Assembly: GCA_958009055.1 (NCBI GenBank)
Contig: OY253657.1
Location: forward strand, 458,501 to 522,500
Direction of reading: 5' to 3'
Length of the DNA: 64,000 bases
DNA from: Choricystis sp. odSpoLacu1
Lineage: Eukaryota; Chlorophyta; Trebouxiophyceae
Shown here: positions 51,456 through 61,677 of the stretch, piece by piece
Layout of the letters: the number at the start of each line of letters is the position of its first letter
Position numbering within the stretch: position 1 is the first letter of the stretch
Notes under the pieces: model-generated
The model's database searches: none
Seen by the model: only the letters and a program-made list of their open reading frames with translations
Told to the model about the DNA's origin: nothing
Program-made: the position numbers and the translations under genes

Positions 51456-52945
51456 TCACAGAACGCTCTTGCCAATCTCGAACAAAAAGGACAGCGCCGA
51501 CCCCACGATGAGGCCGGAGATCAGGGCAATGACGGCCACGGTGCCGGCGTCCTCTGCATCCCTCCCCCTCAACCCTTCACTCGCCTTGATGTAGCACCCT
51601 GCAGTCACGTAGCCATTGGTCACGCCGAGTAGGGTGCAGACAATGGCCACGCCGACCGCTGCCGTGGTGGCGTTGGGGGCGCGCGCGGCAAAGATGAGGG
51701 CTGGTACGAATGCGGCACGCGCGACCGCCAGGCACAACAACGTCTTGGGAGCGGGCAGCGTGCGCGCGACCGCCGGAATCGCGGGCACCATCTTGCCCAT
51801 AAAGTCGGCGCCATTGAACAGGAGGACAATCAGCACAAAGAACCAGTCGCCGAAGCGGGGCACTTGATCAACGAAAGCGCCAGGGAACAGGCTGATCGTC
51901 GCCGCGTATACGCACACCATGGCCAGGGCGGTCGGCCACACGTGGGCGGCCACGCGGCGGCGGTTGGGGGGGGGGGGGGTGGCGGTGGGTGGGGGGGACG
52001 GTGGGCGCGAGCGGGCGCGCAGGCGTCTCGGGGTCGAGGGGGGTGGTGGTGGGGGCCAGCTCAATCGCGCCTTTGGCGCCAGCGTGGGTTGGCTCGGGCA
52101 ACAGCTCGCGGGCTGAGAGAGAGAGAGGGAGGGAAAAGGGGTTGGTTTTGGGGTCGAACAACTCTTTCCGCTCTCTCGTCCCCACCCACTCACACACTCT
52201 TACCTTCCTCATGCCCCTCCGCCAGCATCCTCCACACCCTCGTCCTGGGCAGCCACCACCCATACAGCACCGCCGCCGCGGCGCACTCGGCGGCCGACGT
52301 GCCGAAGAACACGCTCACACCGAGGCGTCCGCCCCCCGCCGCGCTTGTCGCGGCTTTGCACAACACCCGCAGCAACGACGTCACCAGCCCCGACGCCGCC
52401 GTGCCCGCCACCACGGCCTGGGTGTAGGGCCCCGGCAGCAGGGCGGTCTCGCCGTAGACGGCGGGTTGGCCAAGGCCATCAAAAATGCCGACACACGCGG
52501 CCACGGCCATGACCGTCGCCACGCGGCACCCCAGGGTCGCATCCAACACCGGCAACAACACCACCAGCACCGTGAACGCGGTGAACGTGACGATGATGCG
52601 GGCGCGGGGGCGGGTGGACTCGTGGCGGCCCAGGAGGGCGAGGGCGAAGAGGAGGGTGGGGGGGAGGTAGGCAGCAGTCACGAGTCGCGTGATTGGAATG
52701 CCCGGCAGCGAGGCTTCAAAATAGTCGCCTGCGGTGAGAAGCGAGTTCCAGGGGGCCAGGATGGCGACGCCGGCGAGGAAGTGGATGGCGTACGCGGTTT
52801 TGTCCTGGTGGGGAAGGGAGGGTGGGAAGGGAGGTTGGAGACCGAAACCACGCGCGCGGGAGGGAAGGCGCCGCACTTCCTCTCTCTCTCTCTCTCTCAC
52901 CAGCGGTTGCCCCGTCAGCGACGGCCGCGACTGCAGCTGCGGCAT
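51456..52945 (-). CDS. Equilibrative nucleoside transporter (ENT/SLC29 family); frame broken at a C14 run
   Basis: Facilitated nucleoside transport across a membrane. Exons 52901-52945, 52204-52804 and 51456-52112. After the short MPQLQSRPSLTGQPL exon, the first membrane segment carries the ENT motif ILAPWNSLLTAGDYF. About eleven hydrophobic segments follow, with a hydrophilic Pro/Thr loop between the sixth and seventh (ARELLPEPTHAGAKGAIELA). The C-terminal half includes FVDQVPRFGDWFFVLIVLLF, then NGADFMGKMVPA, and TLLGVTNGYVTAGCYIKAS, typical of ENTs. The central loop changes frame at a run of fourteen C (51966-51979). One C fewer joins it to NRRRVAAHVWPTALAMV and makes the coding length divisible by three. 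Confidence 0.9.
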
Positions 52946-53123
52946 GGTGGGAATGGTGCAGTGCGCGTCCTGGAGTGAGGAGGAGGCGGGAGGCGCCCGC
53001 GTGCCACGGGGCCTGTGTGCGTCGAATGGGCGCGGCTGGCGAAAAGTTGTAGGGATGAAAAAAAAAACAACGGCACTCCATTCCTTGATTTCGTGTGCAC
53101 CTTCCTCCCTTTCCCCGCTTCCC

Positions 53124-55105
53124 ATGCCCGACCCATCGTCCCAGGCCAACGCGGCCGAGGTGACGCAGCAGCACCTGGTGCATGTGATGCGCGGAGGAGA
53201 GGACGAAAGGCTGGGGTGCGCGTGAGCGTGTTTCTGCGCCCGTCCATCCCTCCCTCTCTCCTTCAGTCGCTCGACCTCGCCGTCGACTTCGCCGCCCGCA
53301 CCCTCACCGCCACCGCGGCCTGGACCCTGGCCATCGCGCCCGGTGCCACCTCCATCCACCTGGACACGCGGGGGCTGACGATCAGTGGGACGCGGGTGGA
53401 TGGTGTTGCGACGCCCTTTGAGCTCGGCCGACCACACGCAGCCTTGGGCACCCGCCTCACCGTGCCCCTGCCGTCGCCCCCACCCGCCACCGTCACCCTC
53501 GCCATCGACTACTCCACCACGGCCGACTGCCCCGCCCTGCAGTGGCTGGAGCCGGGAATGACGTCAGGGGGTGTGTCCCCTTTCCTCTTCACCCAGTGCC
53601 AAGCCATCCACGCCCGCTCCCTCGTGCCGTGCGCCGACACGCCGGGCGTCAAGTTCACTTATGATGCGAGGGTGACGGTACCGGCGGGTCTGACGGCGGT
53701 CATGTCGGCTGTGGCGGTGGAAGAGGAGGAGGAGGAGGAGGGTGGCGGCGACACCACCACCACCACCACCTTTTCCTTCCGCCAGACCGTCCCCCTGTCC
53801 TCCTACCTTTTGGCTCTCGCCGTTGGCGGCCTGGCCAAAGCCGACCTCTCCCCCCGCATCACGGTGTGGGCGGAGCCGCCCACCCTGGCGAGGGCGGCGG
53901 CCACGTTTGGGGAGGCCGAGACATTTTTGGGGGCGGTGGAAAGTGTCGCGGCCGCGCCCTACCGCTGGACGCGCGCCGACATGCTCGTCCTCCCCCCCTC
54001 CTTCCCGTATGGCGGCATGGAGAACCCCTGCATGACGTTTCTGACGCCCACCCTGCTGGGGCGGCTGGATGCTGGCGTGGACACTGGGCCCGCCAGCGTG
54101 GTGGCTCACGAACTGGCGCACTCTGTCTTTGGCAACGACGTTTCCTGCGCCTCGTGGGCCCACTTCTTTCTGAATGAAGGGTGGTGTGTGTGGTGCGAGC
54201 GCAAAATGTTGGCGTCGGTGCGGGGGGAGGGTGCGGCCGCGCTGAGCGCGGCGGCGGGCGCGAAAACGCTTGCCGCGGCGGTGCGTCAGTTTGGGGCGAC
54301 GCACGCGTACACGTGCCTCGTCGTCAACCTGGAGGACGGCCAAGACCCGGACGACGCTTTCTCCAGGGTGCCGTACGAGAAAGGGTGTGCCCTGATCACC
54401 GCGCTGGAGGGGGCGGCTGGGAGCGCCGCGTTTTGCGAGTGGGTGGCTAAGGTGTGGGTCAAGAACAATGTCGGGAAGGCAGTCACGGCGGGCGACCTGC
54501 AGGCCGCCTACACCGCCGCCTTCCCGGCTGCAGCCGCCACCATCGACTGGGACACGTGGCTGCACGCGCCCGGGCTGCCGCCCGGGTTTGAGGCTGCGAC
54601 CGCGGCGGTGCGCGCACATCCCGCGGTTGCCGCAGCCGACGCGGCGGCGGTGGCGTGGGCGTCCGCCGCGGCCGCGGGCGACGCCGCGGTGCCTCCCGCC
54701 ACGCCGTCACCGGCAGACGTCGCGTCCTGGTCCAGTGAGACGACGGCCTACTTCCTGGACGCGCTGGCGGACGCGCTGGCGGAGGGCGGGGATGGCGGCG
54801 GCGGCGCGCGGCCGCTGCCACGCGCGCTCGCGCAGGCCCTTGGCACCACCTTCCACCTCGACGCCGCCACCGCGCCCGAGGTGAGGGCCGCCTACCTGTG
54901 CCTGGCCGCCCCCTCAGGCCATGGCGCCGCGGTGGCCGGGGCGGAGGCGATGGCGAGGGAGCAGGGGAGGATGAAATATTCTCGCCCCCTCTTCCGCGCG
55001 CTGGCGGCGGCTGACGCGACGCGCGCGCGGGCCGTGTTTGGGGAGGTGAGGGGCAAGCTGCACCCCATCTGCGAGAAGATGGTGGCTGGCGATTTGAAGT
55101 GTTGA
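53124..55105 (+). CDS. Leukotriene A4 hydrolase-like M1 aminopeptidase
   Basis: Zinc aminopeptidase of the LTA4H group. Exons 53124-53177 and 53267-55105, 630 aa. The 18-residue first exon (MPDPSSQANAAEVTQQHL) matches the family's DPSS...TxHL start and splices onto SLDLAVDFAARTLTATAAW. Active-site features are YGGMENPCMTFLTPTLL, VVAHELAHSVFG (HExxH) and HFFLNEGW, which supplies the distal Glu ligand. The C-terminal armadillo-like domain is Ala-rich and ends CEKMVAGDLKC. In plants and algae it is probably a cytosolic peptidase; epoxide hydrolase activity is not predicted from sequence. Divergent with ENT, 178 bp between starts. Confidence 0.92.
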
Positions 55106-55194
55106 GAGATGGTGTGTGTGGGTGTGGGTGTGGGTGTGAGGGTGTGTAAAAGCAAACGTTTTTTCTTCATTTTCTGCACTGGCAAACACCTAAA

Positions 55195-55785
55195 TCAATC
55201 CCCTCCTCCTCCTCGTGCCCCACCCCACAACGCGGCTGCCGCATCCCTGGCGGCATCCCTGGCAGCCGCGGCAGCCGCCAGGGCGACAGCCGCGGGCGCG
55301 GGCGCGGTCGACCGCGAGACGCCCCCCCCCTCCAGCCGTGTCACCGCGGCCGACGCTTCCTTGAGCGCAGCATCCATGCGCGCCAGCGCGTCGGGTGCCG
55401 CGCCACGCGCCAGCGCCACCGCGTCCGCGGCAGCGGCTGCGTCGTGGGCGGCCAGCGCGCCTGCGTCTGCGGCAGCGCGCGCAGCGTCGCGCAGGCTCAC
55501 GGCTGCCGGCACCGCCGACCGGGCGTGGTCCCGAATGTAGTGCAGGCCCAGGGATGGGTGGTTGGCCAGTTGCAGGGCGGCGGCTTGGGCGGCGGCGCAG
55601 GCGGCGGCAGCTGAAGAGGAAAGAAGGTCGGGGGGTTGAGAGCTCGAGAGAAGCGAATTGGGTCGGTGAGCGCGCACGTTTTTTCCCGCTCCTCTCTCTC
55701 TCTATCCTCTGCACCAAGCCTCTCTCACACCTGCTGTGGCTGCATCATCACGCTGGGGCGACGGCGGGCCCGGCGGGGCGCGCAT
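55195..55785 (-). CDS. BORCS8-like small helical protein
   Basis: Exons 55731-55785 and 55195-55610, 156 aa. After an Ala-rich N-terminus the sequence reads ANHPSLGLHYIRDHARSAVP, resembling BORCS8 (family pattern ANEPSxALYxLQEHVRRxLP). The rest is Ala-rich helix. BORCS8 is a subunit of BORC, which links lysosomes to Arl8 and kinesin; that role is untested in algae. The match is one short block, so confidence is moderate. Converges with the M1 aminopeptidase gene. Confidence 0.6.
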
Positions 55786-56055
55786 GTGGAAGGAGAGAGT
55801 GCGGAAAACGCAAACCAAAAACGTTGCTCAACACACTGACGCTGTTTTTCTTTTTTCTTTGTTGATCGTCGTTCGTAACACACAGAAAAAAAGAGGCAAG
55901 GAGTACGGGAAGACGCACGAAGATAAAAACACACACGCGCCGTCCCCAGGGGAATATGGAAAAGGTAGAAAGCTGCGGGCAGGGGGGGATGACCGAAAAA
56001 AACAACACGGAAGAAAAACAGTGTACAAAACGAAAGGAAACACACGCCACACCCA

Positions 56056-56838
56056 TCAAACCAGCAGCACAGCATTGATGCAGCCATCATTCTCGGGGTT
56101 GTTGGTCACTTGGGCGTATTTGCCCCACACCACTTTGCCACCGGGAGTCACCAACCCCAGCTCACTCACGTTGACCTCGATGACCGTCCCCTTCGTGATG
56201 ACGCCCAGCTGGGTGTAGGACGCACCATTGGGATTCTTTTTGACGCCCAGGATGTCCAGGCAGAAGGTGGCCTTGAGTTCGGGGTGCGTCACGTGCGCCT
56301 TCTTCATGCGCAGCCCCGTGGGGCGAATGAACCGCTCATACTTGGGCGGCTTGCGCGTGAACTCGCGCCCCACAAACGTGACCTTGGTCACCATGCGCTT
56401 CCACGCTTTGGCCTTGCGCTTGCCCGACCGCAGCACGCGGAAGACTTCGTCCTCCGCGACGGGGCGCACTTTGGGCAGGGGCACCTCCCACTTGCCCGCC
56501 TTCTCCTTGCGCTTCTGCTTGACCGTGTTGGACAACACTTTGGCGCGGTCGGTCTGGGCGCGGTCCAGCAGGTAGGAGGGGACAGCAGCCCCCGTGGGCG
56601 CGTCGGCGGCTTTGCGCTTTTGGTCGCGCTGCGCGTGCATGGCGATCGTCTTCTTCATGGTCGCCTTTTCCGCGTGCCGCTTCTTGGCCAGCATCTTGCC
56701 CTTGAGGCCGAGCGTGTTGCGGGCCGCGGCGGCACGCTTTTTGACAGAGCGCGCAGCGCGCTTGCGCGCGCGCTCCGCCGTGTCCAGGCGCTGGCCGTGG
56801 CGCTTGCGGGCAAGCTCGATGTGGTCGCCTTGAGCCAT
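56056..56838 (-). CDS. NSA2: Ribosome biogenesis protein NSA2
   Basis: Nucleolar factor of 60S subunit assembly (27S pre-rRNA processing). Intronless, 260 aa as in yeast and human. It starts [19 protein letters not shown], has the Lys/Arg-rich [19 protein letters not shown] block, and then [56 protein letters not shown] and [20 protein letters not shown]. The C-terminal S8e-like barrel ends [16 protein letters not shown], the usual end. Very highly conserved, so useful as an orthologue marker. Confidence 0.97.
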   Translation of the reverse strand: MAQGDHIELARKRHGQRLDTAERARKRAARSVKKRAAAARNTLGLKGKMLAKKRHAEKATMKKTIAMHAQRDQKRKAADAPTGAAVPSYLLDRAQTDRAKVLSNTVKQKRKEKAGKWEVPLPKVRPVAEDEVFRVLRSGKRKAKAWKRMVTKVTFVGREFTRKPPKYERFIRPTGLRMKKAHVTHPELKATFCLDILGVKKNPNGASYTQLGVITKGTVIEVNVSELGLVTPGGKVVWGKYAQVTNNPENDGCINAVLLV

Positions 56839-57172
56839 GGTGTGTGGGGCGTGGGCAGGGGAGGGAGGCGGGGGAGGAAGGGGAGGGGGGGGCGAAGAAT
56901 GGGAGGCCGCCGGCTAAAGAAACGAGCACTCGGGGAGGCGGCCGCGGCGCGGTGGGGGCGACGACGGAGTTAGAGAGGTGCTCCTGTGTTGTCGCTCTTG
57001 TCGCGAACGGCGAGAGGAGGAGCGGGAGTGGCTTGGGAGGCGCGGATGGGGGGGGAACGCCTGCGCCGGCGTCGTTTCGTCAAGAGAGTGAGTTTTTTCT
57101 TCTTCGCACTCCTCTCTCTCGTCCGAAAAAAAAAAAAAAAAACGCCCTCTCCCACCCACACGACCACACACC

Positions 57173-57532
57173 ATGGACCCCGCCACCGCCGCCGGCCCAG
57201 CCCCCCCCGTCGCGCCCACCGTGTGGGCGGCCGCGGTGCGTTGCGCGTGTGGCGCGGCCGTTTTGTGGAGTGTTGAGGGGACGTTTTTTGTTCGGTCAAC
57301 TCACCCTCCCCTCTCCTCCCCCCAGGCCGACGCCCGCGTCCCCGACGACGCGTGGGAGTTCCACGCCCGCAAGTCGGCCAACGATGCCGCCTACCAGGGG
57401 CTGGACTACGCGCCCTACGTGTCGACTATGCCAGTCGTTGCCCCTGCGACCGCGGGTGGTGGTGACTCCGGCGGTGTCACTCCCAAGTGGGCCTGGAAGA
57501 AGAAGGGGGGCGGTAGTGGTGGTGGGCACTGA
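57173..57532 (+). CDS. Small two-exon protein of unknown function (89 aa)
   Basis: Exons 57173-57235 and 57326-57532, with a standard GT-AG junction. The first exon gives MDPATAAGPAPPVAPTVWAA. The second gives DDAWEFHARKSANDAAYQGL, then DYAPYVSTMPV, and a Gly-rich basic tail, TPKWAWKKKGG. The aromatic-rich middle looks conserved in style, but I do not recognise the family. A small subunit of a mitochondrial or plastid complex is only a guess. Divergent with NSA2. Confidence 0.6.
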   Translation: MDPATAAGPAPPVAPTVWAAAVRCACGAAVLWSVEGTFFVRSTHPPLSSPQADARVPDDAWEFHARKSANDAAYQGLDYAPYVSTMPVVAPATAGGGDSGGVTPKWAWKKKGGGSGGGH

Positions 57533-57650
57533 AAAGAGAGAGAGGCAACAGGGAGAGAAAGAGAGCGAGACGGGGTGGTGGTGGAAAGGGGCACCGGTGC
57601 TTGCAAGACCAGCGCCCGCTCGCGCCTCTCCACTCCCTCCACTCTCTCTC

Positions 57651-58610
57651 TCACACGCACGCACACACATCCCCTCCGCCCACCGCCCACCCCACATCTT
57701 CCGCCAGGGACGCGGCCACCGCGTCCGCGCGCGCTTCTGCAGCTGCCGCGACCGCCGCGCGCGCGGCCGCCGCGCCACGTGCGCGCGCTGCCACGCGCGA
57801 CGTGGCCGCTTCAGCCCGGATGGCGGTCGCCACGTCAGCCAAGTCGATAGGCAGCTGGCGTTGGCGCAGGTCGGCCAGGCGGGCGGCGGCTGCGTCAGCG
57901 TGTGCGCGCGCTGCGGCCGCGTCTGCGCGCGCGGCCGCCAGCGCAGCCCTCATGGCAGCCCGCCGCGTCACCCCCGACAGCCGCGCTCGCCGCCCGGCTG
58001 CGGTGGCGGCCGCGCCACGCAGGGCGGCCGCCCGGGCGGCGGCGTGCAGAGTGGCGACACGGTCGTTGTCTGCCGGGCCCACGGCCGCTGCAGCCACCGC
58101 CGACGGGGGCGGCGCGGACGCAGAGGCCACCATTTCAGCAATGGCGAGGGCGTCATGCTCAGCACGAGCTGTGAGCAGGGTGTCGATGTCTCGTGCGGCG
58201 GCGGTGGCAGCGGCAGAGCGCGCGCGGCGCAGCTCCACATCCAGCGCTGCCGCCGCGGCCTCCACCGCGGCCGCCAGGGACGCGACCGACGCGGAGGCGG
58301 TAGACCAGGCGGCCTCCAGGTCGTTGACTCGGGCGGCGGCGGTGGCCACGTCGGCCGCGTCGGCAGCGCGCAGGTGGCGGGAGGCGGCGGCGGTGCCCGA
58401 GGGTGAGACGAGGGCAGCGTCCGCGATCGCGCCCTCGCACTCTGCGTCGGCAGCCCGCACGCGGGCCGCATCGTTGACCCGGCACGACTCCAGGGCTGCA
58501 TTCACGGCCGCGCTGGCGGCGGCGGCGGCGGCTGCGAGCGCGGCGCGCGCGACTTCGGCGGCGGCCGTGGCGGCAGGGGGTGGGGGGGGAGGAGGAGGAG
58601 AGTCGTCCAT
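57651..58610 (-). CDS. Alanine-rich coiled-coil protein of unknown function
   Basis: 319 residues, starting MDDSPPPPPPPPAATAAAE. Nearly the whole protein is Ala/Arg/Asp/Leu heptad-like sequence, for example RVNDLEAAWSTASASVASL, then AAARADAAAARAHADAAAAR and LADLRQRQLPIDLADVATAI, suggesting a long coiled coil. No membrane segment or family signature. The last residues (GGGDVCACV) follow a possible unrecognised splice donor and may not be real. Converges with the 89-aa gene and is divergent with the UBAC2-like gene. Confidence 0.6.
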   Translation of the reverse strand: MDDSPPPPPPPPAATAAAEVARAALAAAAAAASAAVNAALESCRVNDAARVRAADAECEGAIADAALVSPSGTAAASRHLRAADAADVATAAARVNDLEAAWSTASASVASLAAAVEAAAAALDVELRRARSAAATAAARDIDTLLTARAEHDALAIAEMVASASAPPPSAVAAAAVGPADNDRVATLHAAARAAALRGAAATAAGRRARLSGVTRRAAMRAALAAARADAAAARAHADAAAARLADLRQRQLPIDLADVATAIRAEAATSRVAARARGAAAARAAVAAAAEARADAVAASLAEDVGWAVGGGDVCACV

Positions 58611-58615
58611 AGGTG

Positions 58616-58640
58616 ATGTGTGTGTGTGTGTGTGTGTGTG
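58616..58640. repeat. (GT)n microsatellite upstream of a minus-strand start codon
   Basis: About 12 uninterrupted TG units directly 5' of the coiled-coil gene start (CA on its coding strand), placed like the CA tract before the fibrillin start. Confidence 0.9.
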
Positions 58641-58919
58641 GCCACGTCCCAACTCTCTGTGCGTTGTGTCGGCGCGGCGGCGTGAGGGGAGGGGAACAAG
58701 AGAGAGTGCGTCTCTACATCGGGCAGCGCGCGCTTCGCGAACGAAAAAAAACACTCCGCTGCTTGTTTTCTTCGCCCGCGCATCCCGGCCGGCCCTTTTT
58801 TTCTGCACACACGCACGCCAGGCACAGGCGCCACTCACACGCACAGCACCGTCCCACCCGTTCATTCAACACCGCGCGCCTCCCTCCGCATCGCCCATCC
58901 CATCGCCCCCCCCCAAAAT

Positions 58920-59811
58920 ATGAACGGCGGCGCCGGAGGCTTCGGCGGCGCCCCCGTCACCAAAGGCTTGCTGGCCGCGGTCGGCACTGCCTCCCTGCTG
59001 CACGCTGTGCGTGGCGGCGGCGCCCCCACCGGCCTGCTGGGCCGCACCCTGGCCTTTGCTTCAGCGGGCGAACTCATCTTTGGGGCCGCCCTGCTCTACC
59101 ACGGCCGCCTGCTGGAGAGACGGTCCGGGTCCAACGCGTACGGCAGCGCTGCAGCCCTGGCCACCGCGGTTGGGGGCACAGTGGCCGCGCTTGTGGGACG
59201 CCTCGTGCGCGCCCGCCCCGCGAGTGGGCCCCTCCCCCTCCTCTTCGCCAACCTGGCCTCCTTTGCGCTCGACGTGCCTCCGTTGACTCCACTGGCGAAT
59301 GGACGCGCCTCCAACAAAGCGTTCATCCATGCGGCGGCCGCCCAGCTGGCGTTGCTGGGCGGGCGTGGCGGTCTGGTGGCGGCGGTGGGGGGGCTGGTGG
59401 CTGGGGCGGCGCTGCGGGCGGATGTGGGTGGGTTGGCGTCGTTGAGGGTGAGTTTTGATTGAGAGAGGAGGGGGGTGGGAGTGAGGGTGGACAAGTGAGA
59501 CCAGAGGAGAAACGAAGAAACCAACCTCCCACCTTTCCACCCCTCCCCAGTTCCCGTCAACCGTCACCTCCTTCCTCGCCCGCACCCTGGGCCCCCTGCT
59601 GGGCCGCCCCGTGGCGGATTGCACGGTGGTACCCCCCCCCGACACCCCCGGCGCCCCCCCCCCCGCGTGGGCGACCGTCGCGGCAGAACCCCCCGCCGAA
59701 GCGGTGCGCCAGCTGGTGGCCATGGGCTTTGGGGAGAGCGAAGCTCGGGCCGCGCTGCGGAGGCGGGGTGGGGATGTGGCGGCCGCCCTGGCCGAGTTGT
59801 TGCCGGGGTGA
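58920..59811 (+). CDS. UBAC2-like rhomboid-fold protein with C-terminal UBA domain
   Basis: Exons 58920-59447 and 59551-59811, 262 aa. The start MNGGAGGFGGAPVTKGLLAA is nearly identical in pattern to plant rhomboid-like RBL18/UBAC2 proteins. Multiple membrane segments follow, with SAGELIFGAALLYHGRLLER and NAYGSAAAL. The catalytic Ser/His pair of rhomboid proteases is not evident, so it is probably a pseudoprotease. The C-terminal UBA domain reads AVRQLVAMGFGESEARAAL, then RRRGGDVAAALAEL. UBAC2 family proteins sit in the ER and serve ER-associated degradation. Confidence 0.88.
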
Positions 59812-59901
59812 TTTTGGAAAAAGGAAAAAGGAATGATTCAAATCTTTTGTTAGCAAAAAACGAAAAGTACACAGACACACGGACACACTAAACTGTTGTC
59901 A

Positions 59902-61542
59902 CTATTTCTTGCCACGCACAGCCACGCGCACGGGCACGTCCTCCAACCCAAACTCGCGCCGCAGCGCGTTGGCAAGCGCGCGGCGCGCCGCGTCGCTGAC
60001 GCTAGCTGCCTCCCCTTTCACAAACGCCACAAACGAGGGCGGCCGCGCGGATGTTTGGGTGATGTAAGTGACGCGCGCCAGTTGGGCGGGCACGCTGGAT
60101 CCGCGTGGGCGAGCGGACGGCGGCGGCTGGATGGAACGCACCCACCGATTCAGCGCTGCCGTCCGCAGCCGCGTCGCCCACGCGGCGTGCGTCGCCGCCA
60201 CGGCGGGCAGCAGTGCGTCCACACCGACTCCCGTGGTGGCGGACAGGGCCACCGCGCGTGTGGCGCCCAGGGTGGGCACGCGTGCGGCGGCAGCGGCCGC
60301 CAGAGAGGCTGCCGCGGCCCGCGCGTCGGGCACTAAATCGGCCTTGTTGGCCACCAGCACGGCCGCCCGCCCCGCGGTGGCGGCCGCGCCCAGCAGCTGG
60401 ATCTCGGCCTTGGTCAGGGACGCGGCCGCGGCGCCGTCGCCGCGCGCGCGCCGCTCGTGCGCTGCGGCTGCATCCACCACCACCACCACCACGTGCGCCA
60501 GGTTGAGCCAGCGCCGAGTTTGGGCCAGCGCAGAGGCTAGGATGTCGCCCTCATCGATGACAGCGGGGGTGGAGCCAACCGCGGCGCGCGGCGAAAACGC
60601 GGGCGCGCCGCGCCGCGCGACCGCACCATCCCACCCCGCCGTGTCGATCAGCTCCACGTGGCGCCCGCCCCAGGCCACGCCATTGATGACGGCGTCCCGC
60701 GTGGTGCCGGGCACGGGGGACGCAAGGCAGCGGGGGCGGCCCAGCAGGGCGTTGGCGAGGGTCGACTTTCCGACGTTTGGTGCTCCCACCAGCGCGATGC
60801 GAATAGGGCCTAGTTGATCATCGTCTGCGTTTGCATCTGCCTCGACGTCAAGACGCTCTCGCCGACGCTCGGTCGCCGCGTCCACCAGGGGCGCCAGCGC
60901 GGCCGCCAGGTCCGCCAACCCGCTGCCGCTGGTTGACGACAGCGGCAGCGGCACGCCAAACCCCAGGCCCGCGCCTTCGCCCGCAGCAGCAGCTAAAGCT
61001 GCCCCCCCCACGCCATCCGCTTTGGCCAGGGCGGGGATGATGGGCAGGTTCGGGGGTGCATGGGTGCGTAACCAGGCCGCGAGCGCGGCGTCTGCCGGGA
61101 TAATGCCTTCCCGCGCGTCCAGCAACAACACCGCCGCATCCGCCGTGCGCAGAGCGGCTGCCGTGGCATCCATCGCTGCCGCAGCCAGGCTGCCGCCCGC
61201 CGCGGTGGGCTCCAGGCCGGCCGTGTCGAGGGCGGCAAAGGACAGACCGCCGAGGAGAGCCTGTCCGCGCGTCCAGTCTCGAGTCACGTGCCCCGCCGGC
61301 GTGTCCCGCACCAGGGACGCGCGCGCGGGGCGGCGCGTCAGCGCATTGAACAGGGCCGACTTGCCGACGTTGGGGCGGCCGACCAGGGCGACAACGGGGA
61401 GGGCCGGGTCGTCGGCGTCAGACGGGGGCCGGGCGCGCCCGCGCGGCAGCGCGCGTGGCGGCTTGACGACGGCGCCGACTGTGGATGCGCGGCGTGTTGT
61501 GGGGAGGAGGCACGCTATTGTGCGCGCGGGTGGGGGCAGCAT
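59902..61542 (-). CDS. DER: GTPase Der (EngA), organellar
   Basis: Tandem-GTPase ribosome assembly factor of bacterial origin, acting on plastid or mitochondrial large subunits. Intronless, 546 aa. The N-terminus is a basic targeting peptide. The first G domain has [19 protein letters not shown] (G1) and AALDTAGLE (G3); its G4 motif is degenerate, AKAD for NKxD. The second has [36 protein letters not shown] and a good G4 (VANKAD). The KH-like C-terminal domain includes [19 protein letters not shown], then [13 protein letters not shown]. The weak first G4 is unusual, since NKxD sets guanine specificity. Confidence 0.95.
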   Translation of the reverse strand: MLPPPARTIACLLPTTRRASTVGAVVKPPRALPRGRARPPSDADDPALPVVALVGRPNVGKSALFNALTRRPARASLVRDTPAGHVTRDWTRGQALLGGLSFAALDTAGLEPTAAGGSLAAAAMDATAAALRTADAAVLLLDAREGIIPADAALAAWLRTHAPPNLPIIPALAKADGVGGAALAAAAGEGAGLGFGVPLPLSSTSGSGLADLAAALAPLVDAATERRRERLDVEADANADDDQLGPIRIALVGAPNVGKSTLANALLGRPRCLASPVPGTTRDAVINGVAWGGRHVELIDTAGWDGAVARRGAPAFSPRAAVGSTPAVIDEGDILASALAQTRRWLNLAHVVVVVVDAAAAHERRARGDGAAAASLTKAEIQLLGAAATAGRAAVLVANKADLVPDARAAAASLAAAAAARVPTLGATRAVALSATTGVGVDALLPAVAATHAAWATRLRTAALNRWVRSIQPPPSARPRGSSVPAQLARVTYITQTSARPPSFVAFVKGEAASVSDAARRALANALRREFGLEDVPVRVAVRGKK

Positions 61543-61634
61543 TTGGGCGTGGACGGGGCGGAGGGCGGGAAATGTCGCCGCTCCGTCGAAATGTGGTTTT
61601 GGCTAGTTTTTGTTTTTTGCAGATCACATCACTT

Positions 61635-61666
61635 AGTAGAAGAGAGAGTCCTCTCTCTCTTCTACT
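61635..61666. repeat. Perfect 14-bp inverted repeat with 4-nt loop
   Basis: AGTAGAAGAGAGAG pairs exactly with CTCTCTCTTCTACT across loop TCCT. It lies between the Der start and the MPH2-like stop, both minus strand, and overlaps the probable true end of the MPH2-like gene. In the RNA it could form a 3'-UTR hairpin. Confidence 0.85.
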
Positions 61667-61677
61667 TCTCCACAACA

